From JAIVJN01 sp036732565 (GTDB lineage: Bacteria; Acidobacteriota; Vicinamibacteria; Vicinamibacterales; UBA2999), in contig DAINCF010000001.1 in assembly GCA_036732565.1 (NCBI GenBank), forward strand, positions 3,712 to 67,711: a stretch of DNA of 64,000 bases, given 5' to 3'. Numbering within the stretch: the first letter of the stretch is position 1; every line of letters starts with the position of its first letter. Of the stretch, positions 1 to 8,627 are shown piece by piece. The notes under the pieces were generated by a model. That model was not told the DNA's origin, made no database searches, and saw only the letters and a program-made list of their open reading frames with translations. A program made the position numbers and the translations under genes.

Positions 1-1257
1 CTCGATCCCGAGCAACCGCTGGCGCCGCAGGTGACCCCGATGTTGTCGCGCGGGGTGTCGCCGATCTGGATGGACTCGAGTACGGCACACGAGTGCGCCG
101 AGATCACGGCGGCGGTGGGCGGGGAACAATGGCTCGCCGACCGCACCGGGTCGCGTGCGTTCGAGCGGTTCACCGGGCCGCAGATCAGGAAGTTCTTCAA
201 ACAGGAGCCGGCTGCTTACGACGCCACCGATCGCGTGCACTTGGTCAGCTCGTTCCTGGCCACGCTGCTCACCGGCGGTCACGCACCACTCGATCCAGGC
301 GACGGCTCGGGTATGAATCTGATGGAGCTGGCATCGGCGTGCTGGTGGCCGCCTGCGCTCGAGGCGACGGCCCCAGCCCTCGAGCAACGGTTGCCTGCGA
401 TCGTCGCGTCGTCGAACATCATCGGCACCCTCGCGCCGTACTGGCAGCAGCGGTCCGGTCTTCCAGCGACGAAGGTCGTCGCCTGGTCCGGCGACAACCC
501 CTGCAGCCTCATTGGCTCTGGCCTCGTCCGCGAGGGGCGTGTCGCGATCTCGCTGGGCACGAGCGACACGATCTTCGGTCTCATGAAGACGCCGCGTGTC
601 AGCCGCACCGGCACGGGCCACGTGTTCGGCGCGCCGACCGGCGAGTACATGGGCATCACGGTGTTCAAGAACGGCTCCCTCGCGCGCGAGCGCGTGCGCG
701 ATGCCTTCGGCCTGTCATGGGCCGAGTTCTCCAGGACGCTCGCGGCCACGCCGCCCGGCAACGGTGGGCGCATCCTGGTGCCGTGGTACGAGCCCGAGAT
801 CACGCCCTCCGTCCCGACGGCCGGCGTCCATCGCTACGGCCTCGCGGCTGACGATGGGCCTGGACATGTGCGTGGCATCATCGAAGCGCAGCAGATGGCG
901 CTGGCCCTGCACTCACGCTGGATGGGCGTCCACGTCGACATGATTCACGCGACCGGCGGCGCCGCCGCCAATCGCGAGATCCTGCAAGTGATGGCCGACG
1001 TCTTCGGCGCGGAGGTCTATCAACTCGAGGTCGGGAACTCCGCATGCCTGGGCGCCGCGCTCCGTGCATATCACGCCGATGCGCTCGCCGAGGGACGTCC
1101 TCTCGCGTGGGAGGACGTCGTCACCGGGCTCGCCGAGCCGGTTGCCTCGAGCCGCCTCACCCCCGATCGCGATCGCTATGCGATCTATCGCGAGCTCATG
1201 ACGAGGTACGCCGCCTGCGAGGCCCACGCGCGCGGCCTCGGCCCCGCTCCGGCCTAA
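1..1257 (+). CDS. xylB: Xylulokinase, 5'-truncated by window edge
   Basis: FGGY-family carbohydrate kinase that phosphorylates D-xylulose with ATP, the entry of xylose into the pentose phosphate pathway. The frame is open from base 1, so the N-terminal part lies outside the window; the 418 codons seen include a GTG at 31 that is unlikely to be the start. Recognisable blocks are WMDSST near the beginning, GSRAYERFTG-like GSRAFERFTG, the DGSGMNLME stretch, SGDNPCSLIG, the ATP-site SLGTSDT and the C-terminal ATGGAAANREILQVMADVFG. These match the eukaryote-type XYLB subgroup better than the E. coli type. It is followed by a palindromic repeat and then the oppositely oriented sugar-uptake operon, which fits a role in using xylose released by the neighbouring hydrolases. 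Confidence 0.93.
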   Translation, partial: LDPEQPLAPQVTPMLSRGVSPIWMDSSTAHECAEITAAVGGEQWLADRTGSRAFERFTGPQIRKFFKQEPAAYDATDRVHLVSSFLATLLTGGHAPLDPGDGSGMNLMELASACWWPPALEATAPALEQRLPAIVASSNIIGTLAPYWQQRSGLPATKVVAWSGDNPCSLIGSGLVREGRVAISLGTSDTIFGLMKTPRVSRTGTGHVFGAPTGEYMGITVFKNGSLARERVRDAFGLSWAEFSRTLAATPPGNGGRILVPWYEPEITPSVPTAGVHRYGLAADDGPGHVRGIIEAQQMALALHSRWMGVHVDMIHATGGAAANREILQVMADVFGAEVYQLEVGNSACLGAALRAYHADALAEGRPLAWEDVVTGLAEPVASSRLTPDRDRYAIYRELMTRYAACEAHARGLGPAPA

Positions 1258-1284
1258 GAGCCGGTTTCAAGGGACCTGACGCAC

Positions 1285-1312
1285 GTACGTAGCGCAGGCC
1301 TTCAGGCCTGCC
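1285..1312. repeat. Dispersed palindromic repeat, family A (single copy)
   Basis: GTACGTAGCGCAGGCC followed by TTCAGGCCTGCC lies between the convergent ends of the xylulokinase gene and the Nif3-like gene. The core GCAGGCC-TTCA-GGCCTGC is an inverted repeat able to form a hairpin. The same unit recurs at 8060 and 14013, each time outside coding sequence. It resembles REP-type elements and could also act as a terminator between the converging genes. Confidence 0.8.
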
Positions 1313-1316
1313 ATGG

Positions 1317-2207
1317 CTAGACCGTCCAGAACGGATCGCTCGCGGGGACGAAGTCGATCGGAACTTCGCTGACGAACGACTTCAGCCACTCGGCGCACAG
1401 CTTCATGCCGGCCTGCTCCGACACCACGTGGCCGATGACGATCAGACCCTTCTTCTTTCCGGACGCGATCTGATCCTGCACGTACTCGACCAGCTCCCAC
1501 TCGCGGGTCTCTCCGACGATGAGGACGTCGACGTCCGGACGGGCGATGTGGGGAGGCCCCGACACCTGACTGAAGTAGCCCCACCTGGCGATCGCGCGCG
1601 TCACGATCAGCTGCGGATCGCCCAGAATGCGCATCGTCCGCGGCTTCAAGCGGGAGTCGATGTCTTTCGCCAACTCCGCGAGCGGTCGTTTCGGGAAGAC
1701 GAACTCCCGCTCGCTGTCGGCCGTCTTGAACCTCTCCCACCCGAGCTCCCGGGCCATTCCCACCGCGATGCCGTCGGGCTTTCGGCGATGCCAATGGTCA
1801 TGAAAATGGAACACGGCCATCTGGTGCTGACGAATGAAGTCTGCCTTGTACCGATAGGTCTCATCGTCACGCAGATCGTCGATGCGATCTTGATGCGAAT
1901 AGAAGGTTGGCTCGTGGGTGATGACCAGGTTGAGCCCGGCGCCGGCGGCCTTTTGCAAGACCTCGAGCGTGGCCATCATCGTCGTGGCAATGCCGCGAAC
2001 CGGCGTGTCCGGCGCGCCCGCGATCATGTTGTCGACCGTCTCAGCGTTCCACGGAACCCCGACGCGGTCCTTGATCCGCTGCACCACATCTCCCGCGCTC
2101 AAGGCGGCCGCCGCGCCTTGACTCGCCCGCGCGGGACCCGGCTGCGCGACGATTGGCACGGCGCTGCCGCTTGCGGCGACGAGGAACGATCGGCGCGTCA
2201 TCTCCAT
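1317..2207 (-). CDS. Tat-exported Nif3-like dinuclear metal protein
   Basis: A 296-residue protein of the Nif3/YqfO (NIF3-like) family, whose members bind two metal ions; their reaction is not firmly known. Metal-site motifs visible are ITHEPTFYSHQD, HFHDHWH and IGHVVSEQAG. The protein starts METRRSFL-like (MEMTRRSFLVAASGS), a twin-arginine signal followed by a hydrophobic stretch and an Ala-rich cleavage region, so it is probably exported, which is uncommon for this family. The ATG at 2207 was chosen because it lies 5 bases after the symporter stop; an ATG at 2201 is an alternative. It is the last gene of the GH3-symporter operon. Its job in sugar use is not evident. Confidence 0.85.
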   Translation of the reverse strand: MEMTRRSFLVAASGSAVPIVAQPGPARASQGAAAALSAGDVVQRIKDRVGVPWNAETVDNMIAGAPDTPVRGIATTMMATLEVLQKAAGAGLNLVITHEPTFYSHQDRIDDLRDDETYRYKADFIRQHQMAVFHFHDHWHRRKPDGIAVGMARELGWERFKTADSEREFVFPKRPLAELAKDIDSRLKPRTMRILGDPQLIVTRAIARWGYFSQVSGPPHIARPDVDVLIVGETREWELVEYVQDQIASGKKKGLIVIGHVVSEQAGMKLCAEWLKSFVSEVPIDFVPASDPFWTV

Positions 2208-2212
2208 CGGCG

Positions 2213-4036
2213 TTATCCCGTGAAGTACAGATATCCAGCCGCGATCACCGCCAGCACGAAACCCGAGGTTGCAACATCGCGCCAGTCCCAACTCCGAGCA
2301 CTCTCTGCACGATGTTCGGCAGTGCTCGTGCCGAAACTCAGGTTCGTGATCTTCGCGTAGTCTGGCTCCGGGGTCATGTAGCTGACTGCGATCATGACGA
2401 TCGCCGAGATGATCGTGATGAGGATGCTGAAGTACTGGAAGTTGATGTTGTTCACGATCCAGAGGAAAGAGCCCTCAGGATAGCCGCTCTTGTAGGCATC
2501 GAGCCCGAGGGTCACGGGCGTATCGACGAGCATGCGGAACACCCCGACGATGAATCCGATGACCATCGCCCAGAAGCATCCCTGCGCGTTCAACCGTTTC
2601 CAGAACACGCCAAAGAAGAACACGACGAAGATGGGAGGGGCCAGGTACCCTTGCACGGCCTGCAAGTAGTTGTACAGACCGGGCGCGCCTCGCACGACGG
2701 GAATCCACGCCATAGCGATGACCACCATGACGATGGTGGCGATGCGCCCCATACGGACGATCTCGTACTGGGTCGCCCTGGGTCGCCACTTTTGATAGAT
2801 GTCCACTGTGAAGAGCGTCGAGCACGCGTTGAACACGCCTGCCAGCGACCCCATCAGCGCGGAGAGCAGGCCCGCCACGACAATGCCACGAAGACCTGGG
2901 GGCAGGAGATGCTGCACCAACAACGGAAACGCGGCCTGGGCGCTGGGCGTGGCCGTGCCGGTCACCGGGTCGTAGACCTCCGCCAATCCGGGGATCTTTC
3001 CGCTCTTCGCCAAGGCGAAACAGATCAAGCCCGGAATGATGAACAGGTAGACCGGGAAGAGCTTCAAGACGGCGGCGAAGATGCTGCCGCGACGGGCCAC
3101 CTGCTCGTTCGGCGCGCCGAGCGCGCGCTGGACGATGTACTGGTCGGTGCACCAGTACCAGAGGCCGATCACTGGCGCACAAATCGCCATGCCGAGCCAC
3201 GGGAAGTCCTGATTGAAGTACCACGCCTGACGAATCGTTTGTCCCGCGGCGTTCTTCTCCCAGACCGGCGCCCAGGTCCCTTCAACGCCGTGCGGAATGA
3301 GCGGCTTCCAGAGGTTGAACATCTCCGGACCGCAGATCCGCTTCAACTCGCTCCAGCCGCCCAGCGTGGCGAGACCGTATGCCGTCAGCAATGCCGAGCC
3401 GGCAATCAAGACGACGACCTGCACGGCATCGTTGTAGGCCACGGCGCGCATGCCGCCGAGCGCCGTGTACAAGCCCGTCAATGCGATCACGAGCACCGAG
3501 CCGATCCAGAAGCTGTCGAGATGCACGGGCCCGAGGTCGAGTGCGATCTCCGGCAGCAGCGTGGCGAACACGACGCCGCCCGCGAAGATGCCCACCGCGA
3601 TCTTCGAGACGATGAACGTGACGATCGACACGATGGAGAGGACGTATCGAGAAGCGGTGGAGAAGCGGCGCTCGAGGAACTCGGGCATCGTGAACACGAG
3701 CGAGCGCGCGTAGAACGGCACGAAGACCCACGCGAGCACCAGGAGGCACCACGCGTGGAATTCGTAATGCGCGAGCGCGACGCCGTCCTTCGCTCCCGAG
3801 CCCGCCAACCCGACGATGTGCTCGGAGCCGATGTTCGAGGCGAAGATCGAGGCGCCGATGATCCACCAGCTGAGATTGCGCCCGGCCAGGAAGTAATCGG
3901 CCGCCTCGTTCTTGCTCCGTCTCACCACCCGCCAGGCGACGATCAGCAGGATTGCGAAGTAGATTGCGATCACCAACCAATCCACGCCGGTGAGCGTGGA
4001 GGTTGGCAGCTGGCTGGCACCTTGAGACATCGTCAT
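2213..4036 (-). CDS. Sodium:solute symporter, SGLT-type (SSS family)
   Basis: A 607-residue inner-membrane transporter with about 13-14 hydrophobic helices, coupling sodium entry to uptake of a solute. The block DYFLAGRNLSWWIIGASIFA with SNIGSEHIVGLAG is the hallmark of the sodium/glucose cotransporter branch of the SSS family. The start ATG at 4036 overlaps the GH3 stop codon by four bases (ATGA), so the two are probably translationally coupled. Position between a secreted glycosidase gene and a metal-binding protein gene suggests it imports the monosaccharide released outside, plausibly xylose or glucose. The exact sugar cannot be read from the sequence. Confidence 0.93.
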   Translation of the reverse strand: MTMSQGASQLPTSTLTGVDWLVIAIYFAILLIVAWRVVRRSKNEAADYFLAGRNLSWWIIGASIFASNIGSEHIVGLAGSGAKDGVALAHYEFHAWCLLVLAWVFVPFYARSLVFTMPEFLERRFSTASRYVLSIVSIVTFIVSKIAVGIFAGGVVFATLLPEIALDLGPVHLDSFWIGSVLVIALTGLYTALGGMRAVAYNDAVQVVVLIAGSALLTAYGLATLGGWSELKRICGPEMFNLWKPLIPHGVEGTWAPVWEKNAAGQTIRQAWYFNQDFPWLGMAICAPVIGLWYWCTDQYIVQRALGAPNEQVARRGSIFAAVLKLFPVYLFIIPGLICFALAKSGKIPGLAEVYDPVTGTATPSAQAAFPLLVQHLLPPGLRGIVVAGLLSALMGSLAGVFNACSTLFTVDIYQKWRPRATQYEIVRMGRIATIVMVVIAMAWIPVVRGAPGLYNYLQAVQGYLAPPIFVVFFFGVFWKRLNAQGCFWAMVIGFIVGVFRMLVDTPVTLGLDAYKSGYPEGSFLWIVNNINFQYFSILITIISAIVMIAVSYMTPEPDYAKITNLSFGTSTAEHRAESARSWDWRDVATSGFVLAVIAAGYLYFTG

Positions 4037-6408
4037 CGCGCGATTACCTCGAAGCTCGTCTTCATCGTCGCCGTCGAGCTCGTGCCCACCAGCACCTCGA
4101 AGCGGCCTGGCTCCACGACGCGCTGCATCTGCCGATCGACGAGCGAGAGCGCGTCAGGGCCGAGCGTGAACGTCACCGTCTTGCGCTCGCCCGGGCCGAG
4201 CGTGACCCGCTCGAACCCGCGCAGTTCCTTTTCTGGCCGCGTGACAGAGCTGACGACATCGTGCAGGTAGAGCTGCACCACCTCGTCGCCCGCGCGTGTG
4301 CCCGTGTTGCTGGCGTCCACGCTCACGGTGACCTTTCCTGCAGGGCCGATTGTGGTTGGAGTGACCGTGATGTCGGAGAGAGAGAACGTGGTGTAGCTCA
4401 GGCCGTGTCCGAACGGCCACAGCGGCTCGCGCGTGAGATCGAGGTGCGCGCGGAACGATGTCGGGCGGCGGTTGTAGTAGACGGGAAGCTGGCCGGTGTG
4501 GCGCGGGAATGTGACGGGCAGCTTGCCGCCGGGGTTGACGTCGCCGAAGAGAATCTCGCCCACTGCGGTGCCGCCTTCCTGGCCGACGTACCACGCTTCG
4601 AGCACTGCGGACGCGCGCTCGGCCACGCGCGGGATCGCGAGCGGTCGACCGTTGATGAGCACCACGGTCACCGGCTTGCCGGTTTGAATCAAGGCTTCGA
4701 CGAGTTCCTCCTGCTGGCTCATCAGCTCGAGATCGGCGACGTCGCCGAGATGCTGATCCGACCAGGCTTCGCGTGAGGTCGATTCGTTCGTGCCGATCAC
4801 GGCCACGATGGCGTCGGCTTGACGTGCCACGTTCACCCCCTCTTTGATGCGCTCGCGATTCTTGATCGGATCGCCCAGCACGACCACATCCTGATCCCAA
4901 TTCGCGGCCTGCTCGGTGATGCGAACACCTTCGGCGTGGAGCACTTTCACGCTCGGACCGGCCTTCGCGGTGATGCCGGTGAGCACGTCGACACCGCGGC
5001 CGGGATCGCGAGAGTAGCCGCCAAGGTGCACGCCCTGGGCGTTGGGTCCGATCACGGCGAGCGTCTTCACCTTCGCGCGATCCAGCGGCAAAGTGTTGCG
5101 CTTGTTCTCGAGGAGCACGATCGATTTGCGCGCGGCCTCGAGCGCGAGCGCCTGATGCTCGGGCGTGTTGGTGACACGCTCCGCCTCGTCCGCGTCGACG
5201 TACGGATCCTCGAACAGGCCAGCGAGGACCTTCGCACGGAGCACACGGCCGACCGCCTCATCGACGGTGGACTCGGCCACGCGCCCATCCTTCACCATCG
5301 CCACGAGCTCAGGGAAGCCATCTGGATCCGGCAGCTCGAGGTCGACCCCGGCTTCCAACGCCTGGCGTGCGGCGTCGGCCTTGTCCTTCGCGACATGATG
5401 CCGCGTGACGAGCTGCTCGATGCCGAAGTAGTCGGACGCGATCAGTCCCTGAAACCCCCATTCGCGGCGCAGCAGATCGGTGAGCAGCCAACGGCTGACG
5501 TGCGACGGCACGCCGTCGACTTCGTTGTAACTCGGCATGACCGAGAAGGCGCCGGCTTCCTTGACGGCGACCTCGAATGGCACCAGCAGCTCGGCCCGCA
5601 ACAGCCGCTCGGGGATGAGGCTCGGCGCGGTGTTGACGCCGCCTTCATGAGATCCGTGTCCGGCGAAGTGTTTGAGCGTGGCGAACACCTTATCCTTGGC
5701 CAGCGGCAGCGCGGCCTGCCCCGCCGAAGCGTCTGCGCGAAGGCGGGTACCTTGATAGCCGCGGACGGCGGCGACGCCGAGCCGCGCGACCAAGTATGGA
5801 TCCTCACCGTACGTCTCTTCGATGCGACCCCAGCGTGGGTCGCGGCCCAGGTCGACGACGGGGGAGAGCACATGGTGGCTGCCACGGGCGCGCGTCTCGC
5901 GTGCCGCCGCGCTCATGAGACGTTCGATGAGGGCAGGATCCCAGGTACTTCCCAGCGCGATCGGCACGGGGAAGTGCGTGCCCTGGCGTGCCGCGAGGCC
6001 ATGCAGCGCTTCCTCATGGGCGAACACCGGAATGCCGAGGCGCGTCTGCTCGCGGACCCACTTCTGGACGGCGTTCATGAACTCGGCTTGCTCGCGGGGT
6101 GACCGCAGGCGCGGCCCGGTGGGCGTGCCGCCGATCTCGCTCGGACGCGAGATCTGCCCGAGGCCCTGGCCGAGCACGTCCTTGGCGCCGGCCGGAGTGA
6201 ATCGGCCGTCGGCGTCCTGGATCTTGGCCTTGCGCGCCCAGATGCCTTGCAACTGGGTCACCTTCTCTTCGAGCGTCATGCGCGCGAGGAGGTCGGCAAC
6301 GCGCTCGTCGACCGGACGGGCCGCATCGCGATACCCTTGGGTGTGGACGAGCGCGACGAGGACCAGCCAGGAGGCGGTCGTCGTCCAGACGCGGCCGGGG
6401 CTGACCAT
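4033..6408 (-). CDS. Glycoside hydrolase family 3 (beta-glucosidase/beta-xylosidase)
   Basis: A 791-residue secreted retaining glycosidase. The N-terminus has a short basic segment and hydrophobic stretch (WLVLVALVH) compatible with a signal peptide. The GH3 N-terminal barrel carries KHFAGHG (about 246-252) and the nucleophile Asp326 in IASDYFG; the alpha/beta sandwich domain follows (VIGPNAQ around the middle), and the C-terminus has the fibronectin III-like domain (DEVVQLYLHD, RPEKELRGFERV). A GGAGG ribosome site precedes the ATG by six bases. It is the first gene of the operon with the symporter and faces a XylR-like repressor, so beta-xylosidase or beta-glucosidase activity in xylan use is the likely role; substrate preference is inferred. 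Confidence 0.93.
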   Translation of the reverse strand: MVSPGRVWTTTASWLVLVALVHTQGYRDAARPVDERVADLLARMTLEEKVTQLQGIWARKAKIQDADGRFTPAGAKDVLGQGLGQISRPSEIGGTPTGPRLRSPREQAEFMNAVQKWVREQTRLGIPVFAHEEALHGLAARQGTHFPVPIALGSTWDPALIERLMSAAARETRARGSHHVLSPVVDLGRDPRWGRIEETYGEDPYLVARLGVAAVRGYQGTRLRADASAGQAALPLAKDKVFATLKHFAGHGSHEGGVNTAPSLIPERLLRAELLVPFEVAVKEAGAFSVMPSYNEVDGVPSHVSRWLLTDLLRREWGFQGLIASDYFGIEQLVTRHHVAKDKADAARQALEAGVDLELPDPDGFPELVAMVKDGRVAESTVDEAVGRVLRAKVLAGLFEDPYVDADEAERVTNTPEHQALALEAARKSIVLLENKRNTLPLDRAKVKTLAVIGPNAQGVHLGGYSRDPGRGVDVLTGITAKAGPSVKVLHAEGVRITEQAANWDQDVVVLGDPIKNRERIKEGVNVARQADAIVAVIGTNESTSREAWSDQHLGDVADLELMSQQEELVEALIQTGKPVTVVLINGRPLAIPRVAERASAVLEAWYVGQEGGTAVGEILFGDVNPGGKLPVTFPRHTGQLPVYYNRRPTSFRAHLDLTREPLWPFGHGLSYTTFSLSDITVTPTTIGPAGKVTVSVDASNTGTRAGDEVVQLYLHDVVSSVTRPEKELRGFERVTLGPGERKTVTFTLGPDALSLVDRQMQRVVEPGRFEVLVGTSSTATMKTSFEVIAR

Positions 6409-6429
6409 GCGGAGCCTCCGATCAGATTT

Positions 6430-6446
6430 AGTTCATAACATGAACT
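6430..6446. promoter_or_regulatory. Probable XylR/ROK operator
   Basis: AGTTCAT-AAC-ATGAACT is a perfect 7-3-7 inverted repeat in the 162-base gap between the GH3 operon and the divergent ROK regulator. With its flank it reads TTAGTT...AACT, resembling the half-site rule of Bacillus-type XylR operators (TTAGTTTGTT). Its position just ahead of the GH3 start would let one repressor control both directions. Binding is inferred. Confidence 0.72.
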
Positions 6447-6570
6447 TTGGTGTCGCGTATGATATGCGCGTATTTATCGATTCGTCTAGCGTCTCTGTGA
6501 TGCCACGCGGCCTTGCCCGGGTCGGCTCGTGATCCTATAGTTCGAAGCCACAACAAACACCGGCACGACC

Positions 6571-7764
6571 ATGCGGAAGATCGACCTCACGAACTTCCAG
6601 GTTGCCACCAGCGAGACCGCCCGACAGATCAACCGGCGGATCGCGCTGAACTTCATCCGGCGCCATCAACCGATGTCGCGCGCCGACCTGGCACGTCGGT
6701 CGGGCCTGCAACGCAGCACGGTCTCCGCCATCATCGACCAGCTCATCGAAGAAGGTTGGGTCACCGAAGGGGCCATCGGACACGTTCCGCGTGGCCGCCG
6801 GCCGCGCTTTCTCCATCTCAACGTCGAGCGGGCCGGCATCATCGCCGTGGAGCTCCGGCCCGAGACCACGACCGTCGGGCTCGCGGGCGTGGATGCCCGC
6901 TTCCTCGTGCAGACCGCGTGGCCGACCCCCGAGACGCCGACGGGGTTCGTCCGCGAAGTGACCCGTACGGTCACCGCCTTCAGGCGCGCGCATCCGGACA
7001 TCGTCTGCGAAGGCATGGGCGTGAGCTTGCCGGGGCGCGTGGATCGATCGGGTCGCCTCATCTTCGCGCCAAACCTCGGGTGGAAGCCGGTGGATCTGCG
7101 CGATCAGCTCGAGGCCGCCGTCAAACTGCCGGTCGTCCTCGAGAACGCCGCGAACGCATGCGCCCTGGCGGAGCTCTGGTTCGGACGACATCCCGAGAGC
7201 ATCCGCCACCTGATCGCCGTGACGGTGTCCGAGGGCATCGGCGTCGGGCTGCTGTTGAACGGACAGTTGGTGCATGGCGGCAACTCGATGGCCGGTGAGT
7301 TCGGCCACGTCACGCTCGACGAGCAGGGACCGCCGTGTCCGTGCGGCAAGCGCGGGTGCTGGGAGCGGTACGCGTCGAACTCCGCCGCGATTCAGCATTA
7401 CCTCGCGACGCGCGGGCGTTCGGCGAGCGCGAACGGGCCGGAGCTTCGCTTCAAGGATCTGCTGCGCCTGGCCGACGAGGGCGACCGTGCGGCGACGACG
7501 TCGCTCGAGCGGATGGCCCAGTACCTTGGGATGGGGCTCGCCGGCCTCGTCACCGGTCTCTCGCCGGAGCTCATCGTGATCATCGGCGATGTCACGTCCG
7601 CCTGGGATCGTCTCGGCCCGCTCGTCATCGACGTGGTGAAGCGGCGGTCGCTGTCACAGGCGACGCCGCGGATCGTGCCAACCGATCCGGCGCTGCAACC
7701 TCGTCTGCGCGGCGCGGCCACGCTGGTCGTTCAGCAGCATTTCGGCGCGCCCGCCGTCGCGTAG
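6571..7764 (+). CDS. ROK-family transcriptional repressor, XylR/NagC type
   Basis: A 397-residue regulator. Residues about 18-80 form a winged helix (RRHQPMSRADLARRSGLQRS, then TVSAIIDQLIEEGWV), and the rest is the ROK sugar-kinase-like domain. The ROK zinc site is intact (GEFGHVTLD then CPCGKRGCWE), and the sugar-site block ENAANACALAELWFG is present. Such proteins release DNA when they bind xylose, glucose or an amino sugar. It is transcribed away from the GH3-symporter operon with a palindromic operator between them, so it most likely represses that operon and itself. The start ATG has no strong ribosome site but gives the expected N-terminus. Confidence 0.92.
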   Translation: MRKIDLTNFQVATSETARQINRRIALNFIRRHQPMSRADLARRSGLQRSTVSAIIDQLIEEGWVTEGAIGHVPRGRRPRFLHLNVERAGIIAVELRPETTTVGLAGVDARFLVQTAWPTPETPTGFVREVTRTVTAFRRAHPDIVCEGMGVSLPGRVDRSGRLIFAPNLGWKPVDLRDQLEAAVKLPVVLENAANACALAELWFGRHPESIRHLIAVTVSEGIGVGLLLNGQLVHGGNSMAGEFGHVTLDEQGPPCPCGKRGCWERYASNSAAIQHYLATRGRSASANGPELRFKDLLRLADEGDRAATTSLERMAQYLGMGLAGLVTGLSPELIVIIGDVTSAWDRLGPLVIDVVKRRSLSQATPRIVPTDPALQPRLRGAATLVVQQHFGAPAVA

Positions 7765-7777
7765 GGTTGGGGCACTG

Positions 7778-7805
7778 GTAGGGGCGGTTCGCGAACCGCC
7801 CCTAC
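7778..7805. repeat. 28-base perfect palindrome
   Basis: GTAGGGGCGGTTCG is followed directly by its exact reverse complement, starting 14 bases after the ROK stop codon. The inverted repeat has no loop and no T-run follows, so it is more likely a REP-like dispersed element than a simple Rho-independent terminator, although it could stop transcription. Confidence 0.75.
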
Positions 7806-7958
7806 GTCGATGTCTCTGCGAATGAGTGTGTTCTTCTTGCCGTGATCGCGTGTACCGCATCGACGAATTGCTCGCGCGGAGTCCGGCTACGACGCCTGGC
7901 TTCGGTATGCGCCGATCGTTGAAGCCGCCGCGCTGGACTACATCGGGGTGGTGCCTAT

Positions 7959-8025
7959 CAAGCCTCAGGCCTCCAGGCCCCAAGCCTCCAGGCCCCAAGC
8001 CTCCAAGCCTCCAAGCCTCAAGCCT
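7959..8025. repeat. Imperfect tandem repeat of AAGCCTCCAGGCCCC-type units
   Basis: The stretch consists of repeated AAGCCTCCAGGCCCC and AAGCCTCC units, drifting into shorter copies toward the right. One strand is nearly free of G-to-C alternation and strongly pyrimidine-biased in CCTCC blocks. It lies in a 392-base non-coding gap together with two palindromic elements. No coding role is seen. Confidence 0.7.
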
Positions 8026-8031
8026 TAGTTT

Positions 8032-8145
8032 AGAGTGCGTTGCGAAGTTACTCACCACCGTACGTAGCGCAGGCCTTCAGGCCTGCCTGAGGTTGTAGCA
8101 GACCTAAAGGTCTGCGCTACGTACCTAGTTTTCGCAAGGCACTCT
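8032..8145. repeat. Paired inverted family A repeat (REPIN-like), 114 bases
   Basis: Two family A units face each other: GTACGTAGCGCAGGCC at 8060 and its mirror, GGTCTGCGCTACGTAC, ending at 8124. Outside them a second pair of arms, AGAGTGCGTTGCGAA (8032) and TTCGCAAGGCACTCT (8131-8145), also pair with one mismatch. The whole element can fold into one long cruciform. It sits just upstream of the DUF5655-like gene. Confidence 0.78.
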
Positions 8146-8156
8146 TAGAATGTTCC

Positions 8157-8627
8157 ATGCCCCGTCGGCAGTGTTACCACTGTAAGCAGTGGATCGAAGC
8201 CGGTGAAGCACACGACTGCTGGACGACGACCGAGGCGGCGCTGACGCGGGACCTGTCAGAGGACCTGCGAGACGCGTGGGAGCGTCTGCGCGAGACGGCG
8301 GCCGAGTTCGGCGAGCAGCGGATCTACGCCTCGCACCACTCGATCATGTTCTCGCGAAAGACTTGCTACTTCTTCGTGCGTCCGAAGCGGAACTTCCTCG
8401 AGCTGTGCGTGTTTCTCGGCCGCGCGCTGAGGGCACCACAGGTACGGCGCGCAGATCAGTCCTCGAAGGCCAAGATCTACAACATCATTCACATTCGGCA
8501 TCGCGATGAAGTCGAGCCGCCGGTCACCGACTGGCTGCGCGAAGCCTACGAGTTCTGTGAGATCAAGGCCGGCGCCCGCAAGGCGCCGGCACGCAAGGCC
8601 GCCACGCGCAAGACGAAGCGGCGCTAG
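8157..8627 (+). CDS. DUF5655-like protein with N-terminal Cys/His cluster
   Basis: A 156-residue basic protein of unknown function. The N-terminus has CYHCKQWIEAGEAHDC, a possible zinc site of the C-x2-C...H-x-C kind. The middle (YASHHSIMFSRKTCYFFVRPKR, then NFLELCVFL) resembles DUF5655, a domain often seen in small proteins next to restriction or DNA-related genes. The C-terminus is a Lys/Ala/Arg-rich tail (KAPARKAATRKTKRR) that could bind nucleic acid. It overlaps the convergent VOC gene by four bases. The family call is from visual similarity only. Confidence 0.6.
   Translation: MPRRQCYHCKQWIEAGEAHDCWTTTEAALTRDLSEDLRDAWERLRETAAEFGEQRIYASHHSIMFSRKTCYFFVRPKRNFLELCVFLGRALRAPQVRRADQSSKAKIYNIIHIRHRDEVEPPVTDWLREAYEFCEIKAGARKAPARKAATRKTKRR

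Noticed and set aside
2153..4270. Long plus-strand open frame opposite the symporter
   Set aside because: Its protein is a His/Arg/Asp-rich mirror of the symporter; the minus-strand gene has full family motifs and couples to its neighbours.
8032..8145. tRNA or riboswitch
   Set aside because: Only a paired palindrome; no tRNA arms or known aptamer; same unit recurs elsewhere between unrelated genes.
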